From Terana coerulea (Eukaryota > Basidiomycota > Agaricomycetes > Polyporales > Phanerochaetaceae): 64,000 bases of DNA. The stretch's first letter is position 1, and each line of letters starts with the position of its first letter. This document shows, piece by piece, positions 41,615 through 54,400 of this stretch. A program made the translations under genes and the position numbers. The notes under the pieces were generated by a model. That model was not told the DNA's origin. It saw only the letters and a program-made list of their open reading frames with translations, and ran no database searches. Location of the stretch: assembly GCA_024811115.1 (NCBI GenBank), contig JAKOGH010001195.1:248001-312000 (forward strand), in the 5' to 3' direction.

Positions 41615-42471
41615 TCAAAAATCATCCATACCGCCAGCATCCTCCCCCCAACCGCCTTTGTCCCTGCTACCAGGTGTTTGCGTCCCCAGCTTGCCCTTCC
41701 CCTTTGCTTTCCGTCCGCCAAGCTCCTTGTACATCTCCCTCATCTCGACTTTGTTTGGCTTCACCGGACCCTCGGACTCCGCACTCCACTTCTCCTCCCT
41801 AGCCTCTCGCGGAGTCTGGTAGCCAGAAGCTCTGCCCGACATTGGCGTGAGCGGGCGGGAGTAGGATACGGGGTCGCGATCGCGCTCGGCAAGCATATTC
41901 ATGTACTTGACCCGCCAGCTCTCCTTGGATTCACGTTTCGTCCACTTCCCTTGAGGGAGATCATCATCGTGGAAGCTGTCCTTGCGATAAAGTTGGAACC
42001 ACACTAATTCAACGAGTTAATCAGCGGACTCGGGATGATGGGTTAGACTGCGCGCACCGTAGTTGATCGACTGGCTACGATTCCACTTCTTCGAGATCCT
42101 TGCGCATTTCGCGAGCTCCTTGATCGACAATCGATTGAAGATTTGCTGAGAGACATTGGTAGGGAAGGCTTTCAGGGGGTCCGTGGCTGGACGCCCCGCT
42201 GACAGAGCAGCAGCGCGAAGCGATGACTTCCTGCTCGGTGAGGCCGCTCGGGATGTTGGGCGTGAACCCGCTCTCGACCTCGCTGGAGTACCTGGAACTG
42301 ATACCTACAGCAATCATTGTCAGATCCACAAATCGACGTGAATCGGGTGAGGGGGATACGTACAACGTCGACAAGCTCGTCTTCGCTAGCCTCATCGAGG
42401 CTCGAATCCGCAAGCTTCTTGTCTAGATGATCTAGTGTCTGCGTGCGGAGGACGTCTTGCAGTAGGCTCAT
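41615..42471 (-). CDS. F-box protein
   Basis: MSLLQDVLRTQTLDHLDKKL opens exon 1 (42471-42366). The next exon gives VSVPGTPARSRAGSRPTSRA, a Ser/Arg-rich stretch, then the F-box DPLKAFPTNVSQQIFNRLSI, KELAKCARISKKWNR, with the expected L/P at the start, an LS.KEL turn and W near the end. After GTGCGC..GAATTAG it continues VWFQLYRKDSFHDDDLPQGK, W and SKESWRVKYMNMLAER, ending GWGEDAGGMDDF. F-box proteins recruit substrates to SCF ubiquitin ligases through Skp1; the C-terminal half here has no WD40 or LRR repeats, so the substrate is unknown. Its 5' end is 372 bp from the divergent pseudokinase gene. Confidence 0.8.
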
Positions 42472-42843
42472 TTTGTGAGTGAATATCCAAGAATGAGAAT
42501 AAGATGTGTGCTGTTTGGGACGATGGTGGTTGTGTACAGAAAGATTCCGGTACGTGCAGAGTTTTGTAAGGACTCCGCAAATGGGCGCCAGCCGAGAGGA
42601 CCAGGTGCCAGGACCTGCCGTGATGTCATCCGCATTGCCGCATGAGGGAGTTGCCGCCGGACTTTGATCTGACTGCCGCTTTGGGCAAGGCTCGTTCGCT
42701 CTCGTCCGTTTCGTGACTTTCTCTGGACGCTCACTAGCACTATCCTGGCATTCTCGTGTCTTCCAGTGCTGGGCGATATATCGCGTAGAACAGATAAACT
42801 CACCGTCCTCTTTAGCGGTCGAATTGTGGAAGAAAGGCTCGCA

Positions 42844-45800
42844 ATGTCGACAATCTGTGTAACTGAACCTTGCATGCAAGATATTTCATTTCCCCTCAAG
42901 GTAAGCAAACCAAGTTGAAGTCTTTCGGTTTTGTTCCTCAACAACTTAACGACATGCTCCTCTCTAGCAAGATTCAAGAGAAGACGAAGATTCGGATTCC
43001 CTAGCTATAACGACTGAGTTCAGCAATACACCAGATCACAGTGGGAACGAAGACGGCTTTCGCAGAACTCCGAGCAGGCATGAACTCGAAAGCGACTCTG
43101 AGTTATCTTCAGCATTTATATTTCCAGCTAGAAGCTTCAATGTACAAGTATGTACAATGTTTTACCGACCTTCGTGCTGCTCACGCTAAGAATTCTCTAG
43201 CAAATCACAAATCTGAAAGACGTTATTCCACAGTGGGAGGATGATGAAGTAGATGTGAGTGACTTAGCGAGTCACATGTAACTCGCGATGCTAAATTTTT
43301 CTGTGAAGGAAATAGTCGTTCTATCTGAAAAACAAAGGGAGCTGCATGCCATAGACGAAGACCAAGACATGTCACCGTCCACCTCCGTATGTTCCTTCGT
43401 GGTCGAAGTGTACCGGTGACTCACTAGTCGGGATACAAGGGCACCTCTCTACACGCCTTCACACCTATGAATTCTCTTCAAAGCGTTTATCTTTCCGCCT
43501 CGACTTCGCGCAAGGTTGCACTCTACAAACATAAACCGACTTCGTCCATATATGCTATTAAAACCTTCAACAAGTCGACTATCTCTTACGACACCCCTGC
43601 GCTCGAGTACGCGATGAAAGAGCAGATGATACTGCGTCTGCTCACCCAGATGGAGATACCATTTGTGCTGAAATTGAGATGGAGCTTCCAGGATAAGGAG
43701 GCTATGAGGCTTGTCACGGTACGCATGTTTGCACACTACCCTGTCAGGCTTCGTAGAACTGATGATAATAAATAGGACTTTTGCCCTGGTGGAGACTTGC
43801 AGACGTTCATTAGAACGTTTGGACCTCTAGACTCTGCAGTTGCCTGGCTATATGCGGCCGAACTTGTGCGTACCACGTCCCTCACATGCTCATACGTGCT
43901 CACTTCGTGACGTTTGCTGTATAGGCGGACGCCCTATCAACCCTACACGCAAGCGGAATAACCCATCGCTCTCTCCGTCCCGAACACATCCTGATCGACG
44001 CATCCGGTCATGTCGTCTTGACAGGATTCTCTCGAGCAGCAGTCACGGCATTCAATACGCCTAGAACAGAGCATCGCACTGGGGTAGAAGCGAAGGATCG
44101 TCTAGTTCAGCCTGTGAACCTGTGGTCTGCACCAGAGGTAGTGCTCGGCTGGGCACATGAATTTGCGGTAGACGTATGGGGCTTCGCAGGCGTGATATAT
44201 TTTATGATGACCGGCCGGGTGAGTTGTCTTATGGAATACCCCTATTACCTTTTGCTGACGTTACTATAGCATCCACTTCTCGCGGGGACGGAGATTCCGG
44301 GTGCAAGTGCACTTCATCCTCACCTCCTCGAAAGCATGATTCTGTATGGGATAATCAGCTTGACCGGCTTCGAGAGCGAAATTGATGCCTCAGACATGAT
44401 TTTAAGAGTATGTCGTCGCCGTCTTTGACACCTGTCAATCTCACACACTTGCAGTGTCTCGAACGCAACCCGCGTCTGCGACCAACTATGGATGAGATCA
44501 AATTGCACGACTATTTCGCAGAAGTGTAAGTCAGGGAACTACAAGGATGCATGTGGCTGACTTTTCCCGCAGGGATTGGACTCGGCTACGAGAACAGGAG
44601 TATCCAGGTTTGACCCATTTCGTTTTTCATCGTGGTAACAACCTGTATAACCACATTTCAGCTCCTTCTCCCGCTTGTCCCGAACAGAACGAGGATGAGG
44701 ATGAGGACGATATTTCACGCGACACTATTCCAGGCATTCAAGAAAGCGAGACCTTGCGCGGAGTTCATATCGCCGGGTTCGACTACAAACCAGAGGAAGA
44801 TCAAAGCTTGGGCCATCTAGACGTGGATGACATTAATTTCGATTCTTCTGGCGACCATGAAGATTCGATAGACGCTTTCGCAGAAGAAGAACCCAACGCC
44901 GTTGCAGAAAATACAAGCAAGGTAACCATAGTTGACCTAAGCTCCTACGTGACTCCTGCTGGTAGTGTCGTCTCGTCTGCTGGAGGCTCAACTGCATCGT
45001 CTTCAACCGCTCTGTACTCTTGCACTTCTTTCGGTGAACTCAGGGAAGCTCTCAATGCTAAGCCTTCTGAAAAGTTTCCTGCACTACCTGCTACGTCAAC
45101 CTGGGACCCGGACTTCCAATCGAACAAAGCCGACCATGACACTGCTCCTTCTGCCTCGGGTTCCGCTTCCGCTCAGCTGTCAGTTCAAACTCCCAAAGAT
45201 CTAGGCCAACGAGCATTCTTCTACGGAGCGATACGGACGCTACTGTGACTCCTACTAGCATGGCAGCTCGAGGGCTCGGACTCAGAAAATACGCTAGCTT
45301 GGACTTTGAGTTGGATACTATCGTCTCGTTAGAACCTACGCCTACTCGACCTTCTGCAGCTTGGCCGTCAATATCCTCAAGACGAGTGTCTTTCGCGGAC
45401 GCGCTTGGCAGTCCGACCGAGACTGTAGTGGCTTCCACTCCGCACTCTACGCCCTTTGACCGCGATGACGCCAGCAGCCCGTGGAAGAACCTCAGCAGCA
45501 AGCTTTCGCCGACCCCGAACCTGCATGCCAACAAGCTCAGGAAGAAACGCTCAGACAGCACGCCGGTCTTATCCAGCACGCCGCAGCTGCAACAGAAGGT
45601 CGCCCTCCCGCCGGGGCTGCAGCAGATCGGTCTTGGCATCGGGTATACTTGCACTCGGACGCCAGGACGGGAGAAGGAAAGGAGCCGGACCATCAGTACT
45701 CCCAACATCGGCAGGCCTCTGTCGCTTGGTGCAAGCGTCGCAAAGTGCAGCGCAATTCTGTCGCATATCCGCCGACCGTTGAAGGGCGCCAACAGTGGTG

Positions 45801-46060
45801 GGCAAGAAGGAGCACCTAGCGCGGACAAGGACCGGACGAGCGAAGAGAGCGACCAGATGGACGCCGTGATGCGCGAGATGTACGGCGAAGACTGGGACGC
45901 GGATAGGGACATGGGCGTTGGTTACTCTGCGAGGGACCTCGGCGAGATTCCGACCATGAGGCGACGTGCGGGGCGGGTGTATTCTGTGGATGCGGATGTT
46001 GACGGAGTGTTTGGGGGCTCCAGTCTCAGGCTGGTTTCGCCGACTGTCCCAACCGAGTGA
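42844..46060 (+). CDS. AGC-like protein pseudokinase
   Basis: The start MSTICVTEPCMQDISFPLK (42844; alternative 42874) is followed by many small exons. The kinase domain keeps the VAIK lysine (IYAIKTFNKS) and APE (WSAPEVVLGW) but reads ITHRSLRPEHILID where active kinases have HRDLKPEN and LTGFSRAA where they have DFG; the Gly-rich loop is also not recognisable. Both catalytic aspartates are therefore missing. Other landmarks are DFCPGGDLQTF and the C-lobe CLERNPRLRPTMDEIKLHDY. A long acidic/Ser-rich tail follows. At 45160-45245 the frame changes (SVQTPKDLGQ to RPTSILLRSDTDATVTPTS), which needs a small intron or marks a frameshift. The C-terminus has SRRVSFADALGS and YGEDWDADRD. Likely a scaffold or allosteric regulator. 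Confidence 0.75.
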
Positions 46061-46476
46061 ACGGGTTATTAAGTTCTTGTAATTCCTGACATTGATCGTT
46101 GCAATCCTTGTACTGTACAGCTTATAATTGGATACGAGCAAATTGTGCATGCTTTCATGCGCAAACGTTTTGTAACACCTCATGTTCCTCAGCGTGCTCT
46201 ATTTTAGATGCATGAGAGGTAGGATCTACCGTCTGCAGTGCCCCAAATTCAACTGTCCGTGTTATAAAGCTATTTTCGCCGACGCTCGCTATCAGAAATG
46301 AGTTTATGGGTTACTCATCACTACGCTTTGACAGCGGGGGCATTTGTTCAAGCTTCTGTAAAGGGAAGGCCAGCCTCTACATACAGGAGTGTGAACGACC
46401 ATGGCTGAGTTCATACCCAAGATATCGACGAACTTTCGGCATTATGGTATGTTCTGTCTTGATATATAACTCATAC
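46061..46476. other. Convergent spacer
   Basis: Lies between the 3' ends of the pseudokinase and DUF4470 genes. No gene seen. Confidence 0.4.
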
Positions 46477-48401
46477 TGACTTTGCGGCGCAGTCCATGTT
46501 GACATCATTGAGATAGTTCTGGAATCCAGGCTCGTTGTCATAAAACGCCTCCATTTGGAGCACGACCAGGAACTCTTCGGACATCCTTCCCAAGTTAATT
46601 GTCGGATTTATACCCTGTACAGAATTATGATTGTCAGCCTCATTCCTAGAGATTGTAACGCGTTTGCGGAGCTGCTAACCATATACTCCCCCTGCCCGTC
46701 TACGGCATTCCTTCCATTCACTATACAGTGAGTAGTCGAAGCCTACCGCTGGGGATAGCCCTGAAGCTGTCGCATCGTCTCGATCAAGTTGCCAATTGTA
46801 TGTGTGCCAGATCAGAGTAGCATGCTCGTTGGCCCGGTTGAGCAGAGGTGCCCAGTAGCGCATGAGTGCGTCAGGTTTGAGATCGCTCTGGGACCCGTCC
46901 CTCAGGTCCGCCAGGTAAACGCGGTCAAAAGACCCGGGTGCAAACTGTGCTAGGCCAGGTTCGCCGTCCACTACGCACCGGGCTACCTCGTCGGGGTGGA
47001 AGCTGGTAACTGTGACGTGAAGCTGGAAGCGCCGGGCCCGCAGGGCAAATTTTCTCAGCTGGTCTTTGACGTAGAAATAGAGACAGCCGTAGATGTCTTC
47101 TTCGCTGCAACCGTGCTCCAAGCCTGTGTTCACGGCGTCGCGGACGTCCCAAGCGGCGAATCGGTTCGCCTTTCGGCCTTCTAACCAGTCGCCGTTTTTG
47201 CTAAACAGAAGCCTATAAGTGTTCGTGGTAAGACAATGAAGCAGAGGCACAGGGCTTGGCATACTTGTTGGGTTGCGTGAAGTCCTGCTCGGATGCTCCA
47301 AACGGGAGCAAAATACCACTCTCGCGTATGCGCACTTCAGCCAAGCGATGCCCAGGCTTCAAGTTCCACAATCGTCCATGAAGGAGATACAGGAGATCGG
47401 GGTCCTGAGTCATCACAGTCGTTTGCATATTCTTCTTTGCCGTATCGAAGGTGTACGAAAAGTCCTCCACACCCTCCAGGCGTCCCAAAGCTTCCCCGAA
47501 TATCCGCAGTGAGCCATTGTGAAAGTCGAAATAGACAGGTGGGTCGCTCTGAAGCTCTGAACGAAGGATACCTATTACCCATATGCGACATCCAGACGGA
47601 TGAATGAGTTTGCGTTAAACCGGCAGAGTAGAGAAGATGAGTGCAGAGCACCGCAACGTATTCCTCTTCCAAAGATGGGTCTTGGAGAAGGTGGAGGATG
47701 ACTGCATCTCTTGCGGAAGCTTGGCTCTCATCAGTATTCAACAAAAAGTGAAAATTTCCAGAGTAGTCGATGGGAAGGGAATTGGTGGTCATCATTCACT
47801 GTACAGATATCGCATTACTATACGCATACAAGCAATGAGCAAGGGAGTGTAGCTTACCGGGAACAGCGATGTTCAAACCCATGTTCCGAATAGCATCTCC
47901 CTCATTGCATTGGAGATTTAAAAGATCGTATGCGGGGTATTTCCCCACAAAAACGTGCGCGGATCGTTGTGCACCGTTCCTCCGTTTTCCAAGAGCGCGA
48001 CATAAGGGGTATCCCACCGACCTTCGAGGACCCAGAATGGCTTCCAGGTGGGCTTGACGAAGGGACTCTTGCAGTCTTTCTTGTGAAGAGACCAATGCTT
48101 AGCTTGACAGGCAATAGAGCAATACTGTCATCACGTGAGTAAGAGGTTCGTACCAAGCGTCTTACCAATGCCACTCTACTCACTTTAACTAAACGGCACT
48201 GAGCAACCCATCAGCAGCGCATCTTGCAGAAAGAGTACTCCCCAGATATACCTGAGAGAAAAGCTGCGACCCTTCTTTGGCGCAGGAATCACTGGGCCCG
48301 CCTGCAGAATATGCGGCACATTGGAGGCGATTTAGCAGAGGTCCGTACTGGCTTAAGCCCTCAGACTTGTGGTACTGCTTTTCAGCCACTTGTACTGGCA
48401 T
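46477..48401 (-). pseudogene. DUF4470/MYND-type protein gene with frame breaks
   Basis: Recognisable by the second half of a MYND finger, YCSIACQAKHWSLHKKDC, followed by WKPFWVLEGRW, then LLNLQCNEGDAIRNMGLNIA, SLPIDYSGNFHFLLNTDES and ARDAVILHLLQDPSLEEEYV, as in the fungal MYND plus DUF4470 family. Later exons include GRLEGVEDFSYTFDTAKKNM, AEVRIRESGILLPFGASEQD, KNGDWLEGRKANRFAAWDVR, YLADLRDGSQSDLKPDALMR and a last exon GINPTINLGRMSEEFLVVLQ. A base is missing near 47943 (FLWGN must shift to PAYDLLNL), the junction before SLPIDY is off frame, and another shift is needed near 47595-47610. The first half of the MYND finger is not convincing. Either decayed or affected by base errors. Role of the family is unknown. 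Confidence 0.65.
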
Positions 48402-48780
48402 AATCTGGCTGAGCTGAAGCTCTCGATATGAGATGGTTGTAAGTCAGGAAGGCGCACGGGCACACGTACCTTAGTACGGAAACCTTTTCAGCCTTCTCCG
48501 GCGCTGGGGGCCCGCGCCCTTGTTCCTCATTTCAAAAAAAGTAAATGACAGCTGCGTGGCATAGAAATCTACACTTCATACATCGTGCTGAGTTGTCTTG
48601 TAGACCCAGGAAACGGGCCCATGGCGGTTGTGACTGAAGTTGAAAACGCGCGCCACAAGGCTGTAGCGCATCACCGACGTCTGATGCGCCCACAAAATCA
48701 GTCTACGCGCCTCCGAGTCTTCTTTGACGCTCAAAAGCGCTGTTCTACGGTTACCACAACGGCTGGGTGTCCGACCTGTG
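48402..48780. other. Divergent spacer, DUF4470 and DUF218 genes
   Basis: Promoter region for both flanking genes; no independent gene recognised. An alternative upstream frame (ATG near 48620) does not join the DUF218 reading frame. Confidence 0.4.
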
Positions 48781-49947
48781 ATGCTGCCGACGCCTGTCAG
48801 CTTTCGCATAAGACGAGGTTCCAACGCTCACACCCGTCGACCACTCCGAGATGTCCTCTTGACTCGAGCTAGAGTCACCAACCTCGGGCTCGCCATTCTT
48901 TCTTCGTTCGCTGCACTGTCCTTACTCGTCAACCTGGGCTATTACTTTTCCTCTGGATCCACACACTACATTATTACCAGTCATCTCGTACCCAAGCCCC
49001 ATTCCGTTTTTACTCCGCTCGAGCACGACAACCAACTACGTTCTTTGGACCATTTAGTCATGGTACCAGGGCATGCCATCTGGCAGGGTACGAAGACAGA
49101 AGATATCCTCGAGGAGGAAGATTGGCTGTTGGAGCCGTATCAGAAAGGTGGAGGGCGTATAGAAGCATTCTACAACCATATTACGCGAGGGTACGTTCAT
49201 GCTTGTCGGACGGTCATATTGCTTCCACTCAATTCAAGATAGTGTGGACGTCGCATTGAATGACGATCACGCACTTCTCATATTTAGCGGGTAAGCATAC
49301 TGTAGCCGCAGCACTATGCGATGCCGAGATGAATGCGCTGTAGAGGCCAAACGAAGAAGATGTCAACGACAACTGAAGCAGAGTCGTACCTCAGACTTGC
49401 TCAAGCCACGGGCCTTCTGCCTTCGTCGGATCGGGACCGTTTCCTTCGTACAACAACGGAAGACGATGCACTCGACTCCTTCCAAAATCTGCTGTTCTCC
49501 ATTGCACGCTTTCACGAGTATACTGGACATTACCCGTCGAAGATTACTGTGGTCGGATACGAGATGAAACGCAGACGATTCAGCGAACTGCACCGTGCGG
49601 CACTGAGATGGCCGGAGAGCAGATTCCAATACATTGGCATAGATGCCGAGGGTGAAGATGTGGCAGTTGCGAGAGACGGCGAAGTGAGTGTTGAACTGTT
49701 TGTGCGGGTCGCATCGTTGACGTTCAGTGTGCAGAAGCGGAATGGCTTTCTGCCGTATTCGCAGGATATTTACGGCTGCCACGACTTTCTACTCAAAAGG
49801 CGATCTCGCAATCCAGCCTACCGCTTCCATCCGTATTTCACCTCATCTCCCGAGCTTGCTGGCTTGTTCAACTGGTGTCCGGGGCCCGTTGAGGGCGGAC
49901 CAACCGCGCTTTACACAGGACCGCTTCCATGGGACCATTTGCACTGA
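48781..49947 (+). CDS. DUF218-type membrane protein
   Basis: MLPTPVSFRIRRGSNAHTRR, then a single N-terminal membrane anchor NLGLAILSSFAALSLLVNLG. The lumenal/cytosolic domain has LDHLVMVPGHAIWQG, WLLEPYQKGGGRIEAFYNHI, ALLIFSGGQTKK, DSFQNLLFSIARFHEYTGHY, KITVVGYEMKRRRFSELHRA, NGFLPYSQDIYGCHDFLLKR and RRSRNP, the hallmarks of the fungal DUF218 family related to bacterial YdcF/SanA-like proteins. Exons join at 49190 (GG|GTACGT), a GTAAGC donor near 49291 and GTGAGT at 49685, with matching phases. An N-terminal anchor suggests an ER/Golgi-type II location. Biochemical function is unknown; bacterial relatives bind nucleotide-like ligands or affect envelope integrity. Confidence 0.85.
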
Positions 49948-51420
49948 TAGCTCTACTGAGACTTTTAGGATTGTTGGATTAATGCTAGTTTGTTGTTTAA
50001 TTTAGTTTCGATGTTTTGCTACTGATGTGTAGAGTAATTGCAGTACCCATCTAGCTATAGATATTTTGTCCGAGCAAGATTCCCATCGTCGTGAGTTCGT
50101 TGTCCGGCATTTTGCCTATCTTCACACCGGGACACTACGTAGTCAACTCGGATACCAACTCGGTTATGGCTTCCTTATCTCTTTCGGTCTCTGCTTACGA
50201 CAACGTATCAGGTCTTTCGCACGGCAGTCAGTCGGCGGGACTCGTTCCTAGTGCAACCACGCCTCCGAGCTCCAGCTTGTAGCAAACGCCGCCTATCATT
50301 ATAGGGTTGCCGCAATGCCCCGGTAAGGACGGACATCCCATACGTCTTCACGTCGGGTAAGAATGTCAATGACAAGCATTACTTAATTAATTAACGCCAC
50401 GAAGGGGTCAAGAAGGTACCGAGTATAACCAGCGGCGATCCGGCAAGGGCCGCAACCGTCACCGTGGGTTGCTCTGCCCTATATCCAGCCGGGACCGATG
50501 TCGTCCCTGAAGAAGAGCCTGATGGAAAGACAAATGTATACAGATCTCCGTATTTCGAAACACAAAAGGTAATTAAACTCATGCTTCAAACTTACTTCAA
50601 GCATAATTAGCTTTGATTATCTAGTTCTAAACAGTGCTCGTCATATGTTCGAAACGGGCTATTCTGCACTTCCACCTTTTTATGTGGCGTGTGAGGGAGT
50701 GGCCTTGCCGCGCTCTTGCTGCCTGCAGTTCGAATGGTGCTGGACACCTTTGGCCGAGTGCCATCAACCCTTTCCCTTCTTGCCAAGATAAGACCCAGTG
50801 CTTGCGCCGTCCACCACGCGCTTTCTCAGGGGTAGACGGAACCGTCTTGCAGGTTTCGCGGCATCGAGGAGCTGGGAAGGTGTTCTAGAGCGCTCGAAGG
50901 TCAGCACGGCATTCCACCGACCAGCCAGGACAACGCCGTCAGCGGGGATGATTCGGCACAACCGAACGCACCCTTTCCTTGGAACTGCAAAGTTCGGCGT
51001 TACAAACAATGGCCAGCTCCAGGCCTTGTAGATGGCCCGAGTCATCTCGACGAGTTCCCCGTGCTTAGGGCGTTACACGGTGCTATTGAGCGATAAGGTG
51101 TGCAGCTTCTACTTCAAGCACGCACATGGGTGGAACAAGGGCACACAAGAAGGCCGCCTTCCCCGGTACCCTTCCTCACAGCAGTGCCTCCGGCTTCAAC
51201 AGATGGTATCCCATTGGCCCGGCATCTCTGTCATGCTCAACTGGAAATGCCGCTGACGGGATCCTGCATCTCGGCGTCCGGTGCCTCGAGGAATTGTTGC
51301 AACAACTCATCTGAGTGGTATAAGACGAGTGCCGGGGCCAAGGGGTTGCCGTAGGCTCTTTCCCCAAGCCCCATCCGTGTAGTGTCTCTCGTTCTCCGTT
51401 CCATCATCCTTTGATCAGAA
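49948..51420. other. Intergenic, weak short ORFs only
   Basis: A 38-codon plus frame (50154-50270) and a 63-codon minus frame (50391-50582, containing SGSSSGTTSVPAGYRAEQPT) are compositionally protein-like but lack splice or family support, so are not called. The right end is the promoter of the glycosyltransferase gene. Confidence 0.4.
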
Positions 51421-54400
51421 TGGACTACGACGCCTACGACGCCCTTCTCCACCACATCTTCAAGCAAGTACGTGACCTGTGGCTCCCACACTCTGCTCCG
51501 CTGACCGGATACTCTAGACGCAAGGAGATGCTTGGTTCAAGCCCTCCGAGGAGAACGTGCACGCCGGAGTCTGTATCCGTGTAGACACCGGCCGCTTCCG
51601 TGTGTTCCCATACGAGAACCGCTACCTGGAGCCCTTCGAAGCGGCTGTGCGCGCCCTCAATCCTGTTGTCGCCGTCAAGATTCGCAGCGCTGCCATTAAC
51701 GCGGCTTTGTCGTCGGTGTAAGTACTTTGTCTTAGTGACATCTCCCTCAGTTCGGGCTAATGCGTGATATGTGCCTTCAGGAAGGAGGATGCGGATGCCT
51801 TCTACGTCGATAGCGATACCCGCATCCAGATCTTGGACAACATGACATGGCTCCCTCGCGCAGACAAGGAGCAGTGCGGAGCGTTTATTGTGAGTAACTT
51901 GAGTTCGTTGTTTTTCATGATTCTTACGCGATGTGTACAGCGTGATGAGCGTGTCCTCGTTGTGTGGTCTTACAACATGGACGATATCATCCCCCACTGT
52001 CGCGACTTCGAGGACAAGCTCATTAAGCTCGTTTGGACGCAGCGCAACGCTCTCGTATCCTTCGCGCCTTCCGTTGCTGCCTCTTCCGCCGGATCCGAGC
52101 AGAACCTCACGGAAAAGGCCACCCAGATCATCACCGAGAAAGAACTGGAGCAGGCCACGAAAGAGAAGGAAGCTGCCGCAAACAAGAAGAAGAACGGACG
52201 CAAGCAGAAGCGCAACCTGTTCAGCTACTTTGTGTCGAACAAAGAAGACGTGGAGAAAGCGAGCGGTCCGTCATACCGCCCCATGCGCATGTTCGCTCCC
52301 GTATATGGCGGTCTCGCTGCTGCTATGGCACTTTGTGAGTCATTTCTCGTCACTAGCTATTCCAAAGAGTACTCACCGTTATTCTAGTCTTTGTTGGTAG
52401 TGGTATCAGCACGCTCATCGTTGAGAGTACCTTGGACGGCACCTTCACTCGTTTCGCTCTCCTCGCCACCACTCCTTTCTTGTTCTGTGTGTCTCTTTTC
52501 TTCTGCACTCAGATCGTTGGGAATGTTTCAATGATGTAAGCCGCTCATCCGATTTTCCTACTTTCCAAGGCTTACCATTTATCCAGGCTCGGACCTGTCG
52601 CTCATTTCCATCAGAACTCGAAATACTACTCGGCTATACCTCCCGCACCGAATAAAGAGGTCGACACGAACCTTCCACACGTCTCTATCGAGCTGCCGGT
52701 ATACAAGGAAAGTCTGAAAGAGACTATGTACGTCTTCCGTTCCTATGCCCTGGTTGTCCATTCTGACTTGAATTTCAGCGCGCCATCGGTGTACTCGCTG
52801 AAGAAGGCGATGCAGACCTATGCTCGTCAGGGAGGAACCTCGTCCATCTTTGTCCATGATGATGGTCTCCAGCTCGTCTCGGAGGAGGACAGAGCCGAGC
52901 GTATCGCCTTCTATGCGGACAACAACATCGGTTGGGTCGCCCGCCCTCCCCACTCCGGCGCGGCGGACGGTTACAAGCGTGCCGGTCGGTTCAAGAAGGC
53001 TTCGAACATGAACTACGGTCTCGCGCTGTCCCTCAAAATCGAGAAGCACATCGTGCGGATGCACGCCGAGGCGGCTGCGCGCGACGAGGAGATCGACGAG
53101 GACGACAACATCGAGGACAAGGCCATGAACCTGGCGGTCGAGGAGATCTACGAGGAGAGCGGGCGGCGGTGGCGGCCCTGGGCGTGCAACGGCAAGTCAC
53201 TGCGACTCGGAGAGATCATCCTCATCGTCGACTCAGACACGATCGTCCCCGAGGACTGCTTCCGCGACGCCGCGCGCGAGCTCGCGGAGTGCCCCGAGGT
53301 CGCGATCATCCAGCACGAGTCGGACGTGATGCAGGTCGCCCACCACTACTTCGAGAACGGTATCGCGCACTTCACCCGGCGCATCAACAAGTGCATCTCC
53401 ATCGGGACCGCCAATGGCGAGGTCGCGCCGTTCGTCGGCCACAACGCGTTCTTGCGCTGGTCGGCCCTCCAGGACGCGGCGTTCGTCGACCCTGACGACG
53501 GCGTCAAGAAGATCTGGTCGGAGTCGAACGTCTCGGAGGACTTCGACATGGCGCTTCGGCTGCAGCTCAAAGGCTACATCATCCGTTGGGCTTCTTACTC
53601 GGACGGCGGCTTCAAGGAAGGTGTCTCTCTCACCTGCGACGACGAGCTCAACAGGTGGCAGAAGTATTCGTATGGTAAGTGCTGAAATAGCTGCGAGAGC
53701 ACGCCGCCTAATCTGACGGACAATAGGCTGCAACGAGCTCATCTTCAACCCCTTGATCGAGTGGTGGTACAAAGGTCCGATTACCAAGCAGCTGCGAACC
53801 TTTATCTGGTCTGCTGCCCCCGTCCACTACAAGATCAGCATGATGGCATACATGTTTTCGTACTGTCAGTCGTTTCTACCTCCCATTTGCACTTGTCTGA
53901 CCGTTTTGACAGATGGATTGGCCGCCGCCGCGTTTCTTTCTGTCATGAACTACCTACTTCTCGGCTGGGGCTACGAGGTCGACGGTTTCTACCTGCACAG
54001 TTTCGAGATCTGGTTGGCCTGTACCGTCGTCTTCCCCGGTGCAGGTAACTTCGCATTCACCTTGCTGGAGTACCGCCTTGGCCAACGCAACCTCATTGAC
54101 TCCTTCCTTGAGAACATCGCCTGGGTACCATTCTTGTGCGTGTCCCGTATATCCCTGTCACCACTTCTCTGGCGCTAACGTTGTCTCGCCGTAGCTTCTT
54201 CTTCTTCGGCGGTCTCAGCATCCACCTGTCCCAGGCTCTGCTCGCGCACATGTTCTCCTACAACATCACCTGGGGCGCCACGAAGAAGGAAGTCGAGCGG
54301 TCGAACTTCTGGCTGGAGGTGCCGAAGATCCTCAAGCGCTTCTGGCTGTCGATGGTCATCTGCCTCTCGCTGTGTGCCTTGATGGTCGTCCTCTCCACGA

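Noticed and set aside
50391..50582. 63-codon minus-strand ORF with Ser/Thr/Ala-rich peptide
   Set aside because: Composition is protein-like but there is no upstream exon, signal peptide or paralogue in the window to support it.
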